NCBI RefSeq assembly: GCF_029633865.1 | Contig: NC_079215.1 | Span: 50,017,843 to 50,081,842, forward strand | Direction of reading: 5' to 3' | Origin: Lampris incognitus | Lineage: Eukaryota > Chordata > Actinopteri > Lampriformes > Lampridae | Length of the DNA: 64,000 nucleotides | Shown here: positions 11,128 through 21,905 of the stretch, piece after piece | How the letters are laid out: every line of letters starts with the position of its first letter | Numbering within the stretch: position 1 is the stretch's first letter | Program-made: the position numbers and the translations under genes | Notes under the pieces: generated by a model | Database searches by the model: none | Seen by the model: only the letters and a program-made list of their open reading frames with translations | What the model was told of the DNA's origin: nothing

Positions 11128-11547
11128 CATCTTCATGACTTATGTGAAAGGAGTCAACATTCAGTCAGTAGGCGGTACAATGCGTTTATGACTTAATGTC
11201 CTGTTATCTGTATTTCTTAATATTTTCAGAAAAACAGTGCACTACAGTATGCTGCAGAGCCTGGAGGTGCTATCCAAAACACAAGCCCGTATTCTATTGG
11301 TTCTGTAAGACGATTTTCTTCTGGAACACAAAACTGAAGCAATTTTTAATAGATACTCAGCAACCAGGTCAATGCGGGATACCAGTTCGTGACTTATATT
11401 ACTACTCACATCTCTCAATGGCTGTTAACAGTACAAGGTTCTTTTATTGACATTTCAGTTATTTTGACAGCAGATACAGATGTGTAAAAAAAACTAGTAT
11501 TAGGACAAACAATCAAAAGAGGAAAATAATTTAATAATGTATTTAGA

Positions 11548-11620
11548 CAGGAAGAAACGGAAACGGATGATCCGCTGTGGCAACCCCTAATGGGAGCAGC
11601 CGAAAGTAGTAGTAGTAGTT
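11548..11620 (+). repeat. Dispersed repeat tail
   Basis: AGGAAGAAACGGAAACGGAT, then CGCTGTGGCAACCCCTAATG and GGAGCAGCCGAAAGTAGTAG. I recall this string as the 3' tail of a fish non-LTR element; it ends in AGT triplets like a short target-primed tail. Confidence 0.5.
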
Positions 11621-11687
11621 TAATAATGTATTTGGTTTAACAAGGATCCCAAAAATGTATGGTTTATACATGAGAGAATTCAAACCA

Positions 11688-11815
11688 TCCATCCATCCAT
11701 TTTCCGAACTGCTTATCCTGCTCTCAGGGTTGCGGGGATGCTGGAGCCTATCCCAGCAGTCATTGGGCGGCAGGCGGGGAGACACCCTGGACAGGCCACC
11801 AGGCCATCACTGGGC
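11688..11815 (-). repeat. Tail of the GGCGGCACGG SINE-like repeat
   Basis: Read in reverse it matches the tail at 24290-24400 and 46920-47030: CAGGGTGTCTCCCCGCCTGC, GCTGGGATAGGCTCC and a final GGATGGATGGATGG. The head is missing, so the copy is 5'-truncated. Confidence 0.75.
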
Positions 11816-13811
11816 CGAATTCAAACTAGGTAGTCCCAAACTTCTGTGTACATTTAAACAGATTACCACACCAAACCCAGCTGTGATACATCATGTCACA
11901 TCCAGCCCACTAAAGGGTTTAAAATCTCTGTCTTCTCAGATCAGACGAAGGCTTGACGAACATATTCTCCAAACCAGCCCAACAAAAATGTACCTCAGCA
12001 CTTCTCCAGGTCCTCAGGGACAGGAATTTGAGTGGACGCCTGGTAGAGAATACAGACGGTAGGACATGATTCTCTTTATGTTTTAAACTTCTTGAGGTAC
12101 TTGAAGTGGAGTAGTTCTTAGAATTTACTCTGTCAGGACAGTTCAGATAGTGTCAGGAAAGTCAACAATCATAGTGAAGCTTTGTTAATTGACTTAGAAA
12201 AACTTTTCCATCTTTTTGACGCTTTGCATGGTCCTATGGGGAAAACCACATCTCTATGTAATCTAAGTAGATTAATGGAACATTGTGTGGTGTGTGTGTG
12301 CGTGTGCGTGTGTGTGTGATGCAATGCACGTGTCACTGTTCCGATGTGCTTTGTTGAATGACAGCTGCAGAGATATCAGCATAGAAAACCTATCACCCCT
12401 CTACTTGATATCAGTAGCAGCAATATTTTTAGCTGTGGACCTCACCATTAACCTAGATACTTGCACTTGGTCAAATGCAGTCGATGGAGGGGACGAAAAG
12501 TCAGTGTGTTTCAAGAAGGTCATTCTCGTTAGGATCTCATCTGTTATAAACAATTGAGGGGTTTGAGTCACAAATGCTTATTTTCAAGAGAAACTCAAGA
12601 TTAGGCCACCAAAAATGTCTTACCACAAATTGTCATTCAGCTTTTTTTTTTTTTACCTCTCTCGCTCTGTTACTCAGGACAGTCTAGTGACTGTATCTGG
12701 TGACCACCATGTCCACTTGAACAGGCCTGAGAGCGTTGCGCCCTTCATTTGTGACTTCTTATGGACCAGTGTCCTCTCACAGTCACCCAGCCCTGAAGAG
12801 GACATTCAGACAGACAAATCATAACAGACACAAGTACACCCACTTTATACTGTGTGCTTATGTGATGCACAATGAGTCTGACTCGCATTGTCCATTGTCC
12901 TCTCATGTCAGGTCTATAATGATCAGAGACACATTGGTTTCTTAAGTAATTGTACACATGTCATTGCCGAGCAGTGCCAGCAGCTTTGGGGAACTAACAG
13001 TAACTCTCAGTCGATTAGTTCTGATCATTACTGTTGACTGCCTCCACACGGAGGCTTGGCTATTTAACCGTCTGCTCTTTGTCCCACTGCTCAGTCTTAA
13101 CATAGCCTTGTTGTTCATTTTAAACGTGGTTCAGCGTCGCAGTTTAATTCCATGTTAGTATGTTGCCAAGGTGGTTTGTGTTGAGGCAAAGCCTTATTGG
13201 CTAAGTATCTGTTACTTTGCAAGTTGGTCTATTAAAAGACCCCATAAAGTGATCCAGCCTGCTTGCTTGTCTTCTTTGCACTTTAATTCTGACTATATCG
13301 TGGCTACTACAGGCTGAATACCTACCACAATATTTTTTTTGGGAGGAATCTTCCAACCTGATCATCCCAATTTCATATGTCAAATTTGTAGCTCTCCTGA
13401 GGTCCCACAGTTACACAACCCCTGCAGCGGGGTGTGTGTGTGTGGGGGGGGGGCGGGCGGGCTTTCACGTTCATTCTCTGATAGACATGAAGTCACTTCT
13501 TTTCACATGCCAGCTGCAAGTGTGTCTGGGGAATGTAACTTGTGTATTGGCTCATGCTATTTTCCCTACATCCCTGTAGCTGTACAGGCACCCACCTGTA
13601 GGAGTCAGTCATTGCAATAACGAGGTATATTATTTCCACCACCTGCCCACACAGAGGCACTGCTGGCTGAGTTTACTGCGACGCTCAGCGGAGTCGGGGG
13701 CAACACTAAGGGCGCAAACTATAAACCTCAGTTAGGACACTCGCTTGTTGAGCAGTTGTGGTGCCCTTGTCTTACTTAAGTAGAATCCTAACTAGTTAAA
13801 GACCGACTGAA
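11816..13811. other. Intergenic, no gene seen
   Basis: Contains a short GT-rich run at 12286-12320, a twelve-T run near 12642-12653 and a G-rich run at 13443-13466. Short open frames such as 12958-13158 look like chance translations. Confidence 0.5.
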
Positions 13812-13889
13812 GACACGATCACTTAAAGTTTAAGTGATCGTGTCACATCTGCACCGACAGTTTAAGTCTTAAACTGTCGGTGCAGATGT
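13812..13889. repeat. Two back-to-back perfect palindromes
   Basis: The first has 16-base arms (13812-13827 and 13829-13844) around a single G. The second begins on the next base with 22-base arms (13845-13866 and 13868-13889) around a single T. Both pairs of arms are exactly complementary. The two share a TTTAAG-type centre, but their arms differ. No open frame or known family explains them. Confidence 0.95.
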
Positions 13890-14608
13890 GGGATTGCTCT
13901 TAATGTGAACAATTAAAACTGCCATCTATAATTTCTTGCAATTTGTAGTAGGCAGAAGGTTCCGGAGTTACACATTTGCAGACATGCTTAGTGCTTGGTA
14001 TTAAGCAGCTGTGGTTAACATTTTTGGTGCTGTCTTTGATAATTTAAAACATCTCACAAGGTCTCTGTGTACATTAGTGACAAGGTTATCCCACAACTTG
14101 GTGTGCTTCAAGTCTTTGCCACGCTTTAACACAAATTTTGCAATATTTATTCAGTCATAAATTGTTTATACCATTTTCTTTGTTGCCACACGCGTGGAAT
14201 TCAAATGGTCATGGCGTAATTGGCGCTGATAAACCAAGTCCTGTATGGAAAACATCGCATCCACATGCAGTTTTTCTGTATGTAGGGCATCCTTTCAGTA
14301 TTCAGGCATCGTCTTGGAAACTGCAAGAAAGAAAATCTTTTCCTTTTCACAGAAGGGAGTAACTCCATAAAACATTGCAGCTGCAGTCAGAGCTGATATG
14401 AGAGGTGCTACTCACACAAAAATGCCCCCCCCACCTCTCTCAATGTCACATAAACTGTGTGATGGCCTTTGCGTTAAATGGAGTGGAATTGATTTTACGC
14501 AGTGAGCAGCAAGGCAATGAGCATCAAGAGACATCTGAAGGGCTTGCTCTCCCCCCTCACTGCCCCCTCATTCACCCCCCACCCCGCCCCCCCCCAAAAG
14601 ATTATAGT

Positions 14609-14680
14609 TATATAAGTTTCCCTCCCACTTCCTCCATCCTCTCACCCATCAGTGGGGATGTTGTCATGGCAACCCCCAAC
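14609..14680 (+). promoter_or_regulatory. Candidate promoter of the SMIM45-like gene
   Basis: TATATAAG at about 14611 is a good TATA box. GTTGTCATGGCAAC at 14660-14673 is close to the RFX X-box consensus, two half-sites around CATGG. They lie 5' of a plausible first exon whose donor CTCCAG/GTATGT falls at 14913/14914. Which element directs transcription, and the start site itself, are inferred. Confidence 0.4.
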
Positions 14681-15299
14681 CCTCCTTCGAACGTCATAGC
14701 CGAGAGGTGGATGATGAGCCTGCATGCAGCTTCTGTTCCTTGTGCCTCTCAGAGAGCACCTGTGATTTTATTATCTCGTGTGCAACCACAAGCCGGAGAA
14801 GCAGAATCATTGCACCGGATTTGAAAATAGTCTAGTTATTGATCTCCCAGCTGCGGAGTATTACGTAACATCAAATATCCCATTTAGAGACCAGCTGATC
14901 CAACAGCATCTCCAGGTATGTACGAGACTAGAACTGCTTTATCTACTATTGGGAACTATATTTAGTACGACCGAGCTACCGAATGTCTGTGCAAATTTAC
15001 TGCAGCAATACCACAGGTGAACTACCAGTCTGACAAAAACAGATAATATCTTAGCTGCTGATATCTGACTCTGAATCGGCTTCATTTTAGTATCTTGTCA
15101 CAGTTTCCACTAAGTAAGGGTAGTACTACAAAGATGGTGTGGTAGGAGTAGCTAAAAATAATGAGGCGTTATGAAACTGTAGCTGAAGAAGTGCAATGTC
15201 TGACTTTGCACTGTGTGTGTTTGCTAGGAGCACTTTTAAATGGCCTGGAAAAAGTACTTAGCAGCTGGTCAACATCTCATCCACCCTTACTAATGTTCC

Positions 15300-15419
15300 T
15301 ATCCTTCACCCCCCCCCCCCCGCTTCTTTTACCAATCTCGCTTTCCCTGTTCTTCCTCCGTTCATTTTGGTGCCCATCACATCCCTCTCTCCTCTGTGCC
15401 CTACTTCCTTCAACAACAG
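15300..15419 (+). other. Polypyrimidine tract and splice acceptor before the microprotein
   Basis: A long C/T-rich tract with a run of about 13 C ends in CAACAACAG at 15419, a splice acceptor placed one base before the ATG at 15421. An upstream noncoding exon ending at 14913 is a matching candidate. Confidence 0.5.
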
Positions 15420-15420
15420 C

Positions 15421-15621
15421 ATGTCTTGGTTGTTCTTGGACTGGTTTGTCCCCCTATACCTGCTGGTGTCTGTTCTGGTTCTGGCTGGGTTTGGAGCCTG
15501 CCTCTACTTCCTTGAGCCTGGGCTGCAGGAAGCCCACAAGTGGAGCAACAAGACAATCCGACACCACCCGCTGGTGGCCAGTGTAAACTGCAGAGATGAT
15601 GACAGTAATGCCTTGATATGA
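15421..15621 (+). CDS. smim45: Single-pass membrane microprotein, SMIM45-like
   Basis: A 66-residue protein. Residues 6-30 form one hydrophobic segment starting FLDWFVPLYLLVSVLVL and ending GACLYFLEP, followed by GLQEAHKW and a polar, acidic tail. The DWFVP-Y-L-SVL-L-GFGAC-Y-EPGLQEAHKW pattern agrees with my recall of human SMIM45, a 68-residue small integral membrane protein encoded beside SEPT3; the septin here lies about 6 kb downstream on the same strand. Its biochemical role is unknown to me. The start is chosen because the acceptor CAACAACAG ends one base upstream and because the longer frame from 15367 would add residues translated from the polypyrimidine tract. The C-terminal 20 residues do not match the human tail as I recall it. 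The protein probably sits in an internal or plasma membrane (inference). Confidence 0.72.
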   Translation: MSWLFLDWFVPLYLLVSVLVLAGFGACLYFLEPGLQEAHKWSNKTIRHHPLVASVNCRDDDSNALI

Positions 15622-16700
15622 CCAGGAGAACGAGGCCAAGTGGAGACAGGCCATCCGCATAGGGATGCTGCCAGGACACCCGAGGAATGGGAACCAGCAT
15701 TTTAGAGTGGGGGGGGGCAAGAGAAAGAGAGGTTATATTTTGTTCTTGTTTTTTTTTTTTTATGATACTGATACAAACTTTGTCCTTCCATTCCAACTTT
15801 TCTTTGACCTCATTTGTAGGCATTTGCTAATAGGGTTCAGGGAAAAGTTACACAAGCTGGAAGACATTTGGGGAACAAAGGTTGAAGCCAAAGGCACGAG
15901 AAAAGACAATATGCAAACTGGATATCTGCTATGAACAGAGGACGTGTTACTCTTTAAAAATGTGTAATGCCATAGATAGAAAGATGAGGCAAGGTTATCT
16001 TTGACATGTATTTGATGCCATCTTATCTTGTGCCAATTTCTACCTATGTTTTGTAACGTGACAATCATTTGACATACATCATCGAAGTTTACCCACATAT
16101 TGCAGTTATTGAGTGACGTGAATTAGAAGTGCAACAAATTTGTTGTCCATGAGGTACGAGGAACGCCTCATACTGGCAACATCAGCATGGCAGCTGCACT
16201 CATGCATGTGATTTCTTTTTTTTTTTGGTGTGTTTGTGCCAATGATGGCGTAGGTGTTGGAAGTAGTGACTTTATTGAAGTAATAATAGTTTACGTGCCA
16301 AATCAGTTTGTACAAAACACAATATTTATCCAAATTGGACCAAGATTTCCGAGAAACAATATTTGGTAATGCTGAAAATATTCTATTTTTTCCCCCCTTC
16401 TTCTCATTCCTGCTGTTACTGGATAGCATGGTAAGAAGGGGGTGGGGATGGGGGGGGGTCATCAAAAGAGGGGTTTGATGAACAAATGCATAATGTACTC
16501 GTTTGAAAATAAGTCTTCGATCTTTAATTCTTCTCAGTCTGTGACGACCAAATGTTTCCCGTGCTCGTTTGAAAATAAAAGTCTTCTATCTTTAACTCCT
16601 CTCAAGTTGCTCTGCGTGCTTTATTTCACATTCGTCAAACAACGTCAAGCATATCCTCAGTTAAACTTGGCGATCAAACAGCACGACAAAAGCCTCCTAA
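15622..16700. other. Microprotein 3' region and intergenic DNA
   Basis: No further supported exon. Two near-identical blocks, about 16500-16530 and 16564-16605 (CTCGTTTGAAAATAA then TCTTTAA-TTCTCA), form a short imperfect tandem duplication. T, C and G homopolymers occur at 15751, 16391 and 16449. Confidence 0.45.
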
Positions 16701-16988
16701 CTTAAGCGCGCACATATTTCGCCAGCAAGATTCCCATGCAGACCACAAACGAGAGGAGCGGAGAGGAGAGGAGAGTGGGCGAGTGAAACAGTGCAGCCTT
16801 ACATCAAAGGAATGGAGAGAATGTTGTTTCTGTCCTGAGTACTTCCTACTGCTCCATTCTGAGCGTCTCTCGCTCTCTTTGTCTTGTCTCAAATGTGTAA
16901 ACAACAGAGACGGAGACGGATGAGTTCCCCCCGGGGGATTAATACAAGTACATCTCATTTTATCATTTTGCAGAGCGGGAACTGGCAG
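16701..16988 (+). promoter_or_regulatory. Candidate promoter and 5' noncoding exon of the 17258 gene
   Basis: A purine-rich stretch (GAGAGGAGCGGAGAGGAGAG) precedes a plausible noncoding exon ending GGCAG/GTCAGT at 16988/16989. The matching acceptor CTCTCCAG ends at 17080. The exon from 17081 carries a tiny upstream frame, ATGAATACAGCTGTGTAA, at 17090. The transcription start is not resolved. Confidence 0.35.
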
Positions 16989-17257
16989 GTCAGTGCTCGT
17001 TTTATGTCATTCCTTCTGAGATTTTTTTTTTTTACATTTATTCTTACCTTGTAAATATTCCCTTTTTTCTCTCTCTCCAGTGCTTGCTATGAATACAGCT
17101 GTGTAATGGGACTGTGGGATGCTTGACTGGAAAGAAACATATGCAAGGAGACACTTGGATATTTGCATCTAATTTGATTTCCTTACATTCTCCCCTCCCT
17201 GCCGTTAGTCACCAGGGTGTTTGTTGCTCCTTCTCTCTGTAACTAATGTAAAACACA

Positions 17258-19788
17258 ATGAGCGCTTTTGACCATCGTGCTCCTTGGATCTCCCAAGTAT
17301 CTTCCTCTCCCTCCCAACAACCCAAAAAACTTTTGCCAGTCCCTGCATCCATTCCTCTCTCCCTGTCGTCTCCTGTCATCAAACGGAAAGCTATCCAAAT
17401 CCCATCGTTTGATGCTCAAGGACTCATCTTTGAAAAAAACAACTCAAAGCAGTTGCCTGCTAATAGGTATATTAAGTATTGTCTCGTTGGTCCAATCTCA
17501 ATGTTTATGCTCTGTCATGTGTTACTCATGGATTACTTTGACATAAATATCCATAACAGGTACATTTTGCTTTTAACATGTTGCCTTTTTCACCCTTTTT
17601 TTTTCTCATTTAGCTCTAGATCTTTTGTTCCGATATGTTCTTGTGAATCATCCATGTCCTTTTCAGTCAAGACACCAAATCAGGTCTCTTCATGTGAATG
17701 TTTGCGGTGTTCACCGAGACATCAGGGACACAGAGCCTCAACGCTACCCAGGACCAAGCCCAAAACATACATCTCTCCATCTCTCCCCAGAAAGCCCTGC
17801 ATTTCTGTTTTTCCTCCGCCTCAAGAGCCAGATTCTCCTTCCACTTTCCCCACTCTGAAGTCAGAGCCAAGCTACTCTAGACATCTCCCCGTCTCACAGT
17901 CATGTGTTCCTTCCTCATTGCTCTCCACGCCAGAACAGAAGCCGAGCACATCACCCACTCTGAATATCCCCAGAGTGAGATTAAGTCCATCTCCAACGCT
18001 GCTGTGCCAGATGATGCCTTCGGGTAATCAAGGGGCCAAACAGACTTCTCCTGTAACTAAAGAAAGAAGAGCTACCTCAATTCCTATCTCTAATGCCAAA
18101 GGACAGCCAGAGCCCCCTAAACAGTCATCACCAAGAGAGACGAAACATGATGTTCTTGACCAAGATGCTTTATTGAAATTCATTCATACTGAGCCGAGTC
18201 GAACATCATCCATGATATTACTGGGCAGAAAATCTGGAAACCAGATCCCTTGTCATTTAGAGTCTCAGAGATTGAAATTAAAATCTAATGATTCCTGTCT
18301 GGTGCCAAACAAGCTTGGCTTTAGAAAAACTGGGAATAGTGTTAAAGCTGTTCCTATTAATCCTCTTGGAAAAGTGCAAACTGATACAATCCTGAAACCA
18401 GAGTCAAGTGTCAAACGGTGTCAAGCAACTGAATTTCTGTCAAGAGGAGTGACTAGAAAACCAAGCCCTGTCTCAGAGTCTGATGGGGCTAAGTCTGCTA
18501 ATGTTAACAAGAGAGAATCTCAATCAATGACTGATGGACTGTCTAATCATTCAAACCTTAGACTTCCAAGGAAGATCAATTTAAGTGAGGACCACCCTCA
18601 GAATAAGACTATACATATAACTTCTACTCATCAGTCTTGTGAAAAAATGCAGCCCATCAGAGGTGCGCTGCCACCAGTTACTTCCAAAATTTCACATTTC
18701 ACAGAGCCTCTTTGGAGTCAGTCAGTTCTCTCACAAACTACTGAATCCAGTAGATGGCACTGTGACTTGGGCAATAAAACCTGGAAGGAACCAAAATTCA
18801 AAAAGTGTGCTTACCTTGAGAAGCCTCGGGAGGAAGAGGCTGAAATGACAAATTCAGCTGATTCCTCATCTAAATTCATTCAACAGTCTAGCTTATCTAG
18901 AAACATCAAGGCCCTCCAGAAACCCAGAGTCTTGTCTGAGACGCAGAATCAAAATACAAAGGTGGATGCACAGATAACAATAAAGCAGCCAGACTGCATT
19001 TCAGTGTACAACAGCGGCCTGTCCAAAGGCACTGATGAGAAATTGGAAGCCTGTCAGAGTGAGTTACGCTGCTTAAAGAAACAAACATATCTTGTACAAA
19101 CAGAAGAGGCGCCAACAGCTCGGTTAAGAGAGTCCCTCAAAACTAGTTTTGTTAAATGTGACAAATCACATTATGGCGGTGGCTCAAAACTGCAAATCAG
19201 GCCACAGAAGCATCAAACTTTTGATTATATCCAATCTCCTGGGAAAAATACAAACCACAGAGGAGTGAATCCCAGAGACCGGGAACTCAATCAAACAGAT
19301 TTAACAGGACCACCTGACCATGAGGGACCCACAAGGCTACCAGAATTTTCCCCTGAAAAATGCGCTGCAAGCTGGCTGCCGTCCAGAGAGCGCTACCCAT
19401 TCAACACAACTGCATTTGGCACTGGTTCAAAGAGAGACACTAAACTGCCATCCCAACCACAGGGCATACATAGCCAGAGACCAAATGAGATAACAACAAC
19501 TACCCTTCCACAACACCAACTGAACCTTCGCCTACCAGGCAAGGCATCTATCACTGAGGAGACAGAGGACCCGTATTACGTCACCATGTATTACCCGGGT
19601 GCAGTCTATGTGTCTATGGGTGAGTACACAGATAGCAAAGTTTCTTGTAGGACTTGAAGGGACTTTAATTGACTCTCTGAGCAAAGTTAACATATTTCTC
19701 CAAGCACAAACGTCAGGGGTTATTTCCTCCTTTTATTTATGCTTGTTTTTATCAACGTCTTTTTTTTTTTACAGAGAAAATGACATAG
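17258..19788 (+). CDS. Unrecognised serine/proline-rich disordered protein
   Basis: The frame from 17258 stays open to 19657 (799 codons) but probably contains an in-frame intron at 17467-17613. That segment is 147 bases, starts GTATAT, ends TTTCTCATTTAG, and its translation is a hydrophobic stretch unlike the rest. At the 3' end GTGAGT at 19620 is a strong donor, and an acceptor TTTTACAG at 19774 gives a last exon coding only EKMT before TAG at 19786-19788. Coding exons would be 17258-17466, 17614-19619 and 19775-19788, about 742 residues. The product is rich in S, P, T and K, with many SP and TP pairs, scattered cysteines (CSCESS, CECLRC) and no folded domain I can name. The most conserved-looking part is the C-terminal EDPYYVTMYYPGAVYV. 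Without the last splice it would end MGEYTDSKVSCRT. The gene lies between the microprotein and the septin, same strand. Confidence 0.6.
17467..17613 (+). other. Probable in-frame intron of the 17258 gene
   Basis: A GT-AG segment of 147 bases, a multiple of three without a stop, so retention would insert 49 mostly hydrophobic residues. The polypyrimidine tract at 17585-17610 supports its being an intron. Splicing joins AG to C to make a serine codon and keeps the frame. Confidence 0.6.
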
Positions 19789-20350
19789 CTAGGAGAGAAG
19801 AGAGGGACAGAGAGTAGTTAAAGAGGATAGCAAGCAATGGGATTTAAGACGTAGCTTCTTATCAGTAAAGTGACAGACGTGTAGAAGAGAGATAAAACCA
19901 TGTTGGTTAGAGCAGTGCCAAAACAAGCTGGTCTGAGAAAACAACCCAAAATGGTGCGCTGCAGTGACAAACAAAACACAAAGAAAACATGCACAAAAAA
20001 GAGAGAGAGAGGCACATAAGACCAACAGCAAACACCTGCTAAGTGAGTACTGTATCAGTAATGGACTAGCTATGTATCTATTTTACAAAGTTGTGCTTTT
20101 CTGCTATTTCACTGTGCTCATCGTGACTAATTTTACATTCCATATAACTTCTGGCAATGACAGGAAAATATTATTATTATTATTAATGTGTCTAGAAAGT
20201 AGTCAAAAATCTTTAAATATATAATGAAACTATATATGTGACATAAACAGGGGGCTCTCACACACTGTTCCAGTTTAGGAAAAAGTCTTTTTTTTAAATA
20301 TATATTTAGTGTCAGTCGTTGCCAAAGTTTGATGGTATCACAAACGTCCC
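19789..20350. other. Intergenic between unknown gene and septin
   Basis: AT-rich, with an ATT-triplet run at 20170-20185; no gene seen. This is the probable 3' flank of the upstream gene, but no canonical AATAAA was found close by. Confidence 0.4.
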
Positions 20351-20379
20351 CTAAAAATAGATCGGCGCCAACCGACGGC

Positions 20380-20645
20380 ACTCCTGCTGAATTGTCCCTT
20401 TGACCAAGTTAAACTGAGCATGCGCGCCGCATCCCCCTACTCCCTCTCCTCTTGTCGCCCTGGTAACGGAAAGGGGGGTTCACGTCTGGAGGGAGAGGGC
20501 CAAGTGGTACCCAGACCAGTCACATGACCTAGCTACAAACCCACACCTCGCATCGCCCTGTCTTGGAAACCCATCGTTTGTTTGTTTGTTTTTTGGGAAA
20601 CGTCGCAGGAATATCGGCTGATTGAAAGCGTTTCTTGAGAAACGG
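20380..20645 (+). promoter_or_regulatory. Candidate septin promoter and 5' noncoding exon
   Basis: A CpG-richer stretch than its surroundings. It holds GAGCATGCGCGCCG near 20417, close to an NRF1 site, and CAGTCACATGACC near 20517, an E-box of the TCACATGA type. AACGG/GTAAGT at 20645/20646 is a strong donor whose phase-free noncoding exon would join the acceptor CTTGTAG at 21903, two bases before the septin ATG. The start site is inferred only. Confidence 0.5.
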
Positions 20646-20765
20646 GTAAGTGGTGTAATTGTTATCACTCGCGCTTCGTCCCGCCGATCTGAATGTGGGG
20701 CGCAGAAGCTAGCTAACCGTCGCTAGCCGTGCCGAGAGCTGCTGCTAGCGGCGCTGTCCGGCGCG

Positions 20766-20769
<4 letters not shown>

Positions 20770-20799
<30 letters not shown>
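20770..20799. repeat. (GA)n microsatellite
   Basis: About 15 GA repeats just 3' of the putative septin first exon. Confidence 0.95.
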
Positions 20800-20801
<2 letters not shown>

Positions 20802-21384
20802 ATGGGGTGGGAAGGTTCTGTGTTGAAAGCAGACAGACAGACAGCGTTGGCGTATGGACGTTAGCAAGCTGTTCATTTTAAAAGCGGTTTGTGTTTCCTT
20901 TGGGAAAATGTGGTGAACAGCCGCTTTAGATGTCACCAGAGGATCGTTTGCGGTCTCACGGCAAGGTGCAGTCATCACCAGTATGGTTAACCTGGAGATG
21001 TCAGATGATTATTATCGCTGAAATAATCTGATTGACGTCCAACAAAGCTGAAAATCTATTGACTTGTGGTGTAAGTGTGCGTGTTGTGCAGGTGTACAAG
21101 GGGGGGCGGGCTATATGAGCATAATGGTTGTTCTGAATTAGGTTGACTCAGAGACTGGCCAGATGTCTGACCTGTATGATTTGCATAAAAACATCTGGAT
21201 CAAGCCACTCCAAGCACAGGAGGAACCTGTTCCATGTGTACACTCTGAAGGACTTAGGTTATATGCAACTGAGGTTAAATACAAGCTTGCACATTTATTT
21301 TGCTAGATTTTATGCATTAACTGAATGTATTCTACATTACCAGAGCAATGTTACATTATGATTCTGTTATTTTTGTGCATTTGA

Positions 21385-21620
21385 CCCCTGTTGCATGCCT
21401 GTCCATCCTGGAAGGGGGACCCCTCCTCTGTTGCTCTTCCTGAGGTTTCTCCCATATGTTTTTTTTCTGATAAGGTTTTTCTTGTGGAGTTTTTTTCCTC
21501 ATTCAGGTTTAGGGTCTAAGGATAGAGGATGTCATATGTCATATACTGTTGTGTATTGTACTGATAAGCCCTTCGGGACTACCTTGTGAATTTGGGCTAT
21601 ACAAGTAAACTTGACTTAAC
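21385..21620 (+). repeat. LINE-type 3'-end repeat
   Basis: Contains GGAGTTTTTTTCCTCATTCA, AGGGTCTAAGGATAGAGGAT and the ending GGGCTATACAAGTAAACTTG ACTTAACTTGA. The same tail occurs at 43845-43890 and, reversed, at 45085-45300. I recall it as a widespread teleost retroposon 3' end. Confidence 0.55.
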
Positions 21621-21905
21621 TTGAATATGCACATCCTAGTCCCCCCTCATGCCCACCATCTGCCTGCACTATTTTCCTCACTGAGAAATTAGCAAAGTCT
21701 GTCATGAGCTTGCTTCTTGAATGTCAAACAACTAAAAATAAAACAAAAAACAAAGGTCTCATGCTGCTAAAAAAAATAAAAAAGCTTGCAAACGATTTGC
21801 GCACGGACGTTTTGACCATCTTAGCTCCTTAAGGATGTGAATGCAATTATCTGATTGAATCATTCGTTGATTAATTTCCCTGAATCTTCTCCTTCCCTTG
21901 TAGAC

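Noticed and set aside
11196..11450. Frame beginning MSCYLYFLIFSEKQCTTVCC as a possible exon
   Set aside because: No family signature, no matching splice partner, and AT-rich composition.
15622..15720. Extension of the microprotein by a shifted frame (DQENEAKWRQAIRIG)
   Set aside because: The phrase looks protein-like, but reaching it needs a frameshift without a splice site; the stop at 15619-15621 is accepted.
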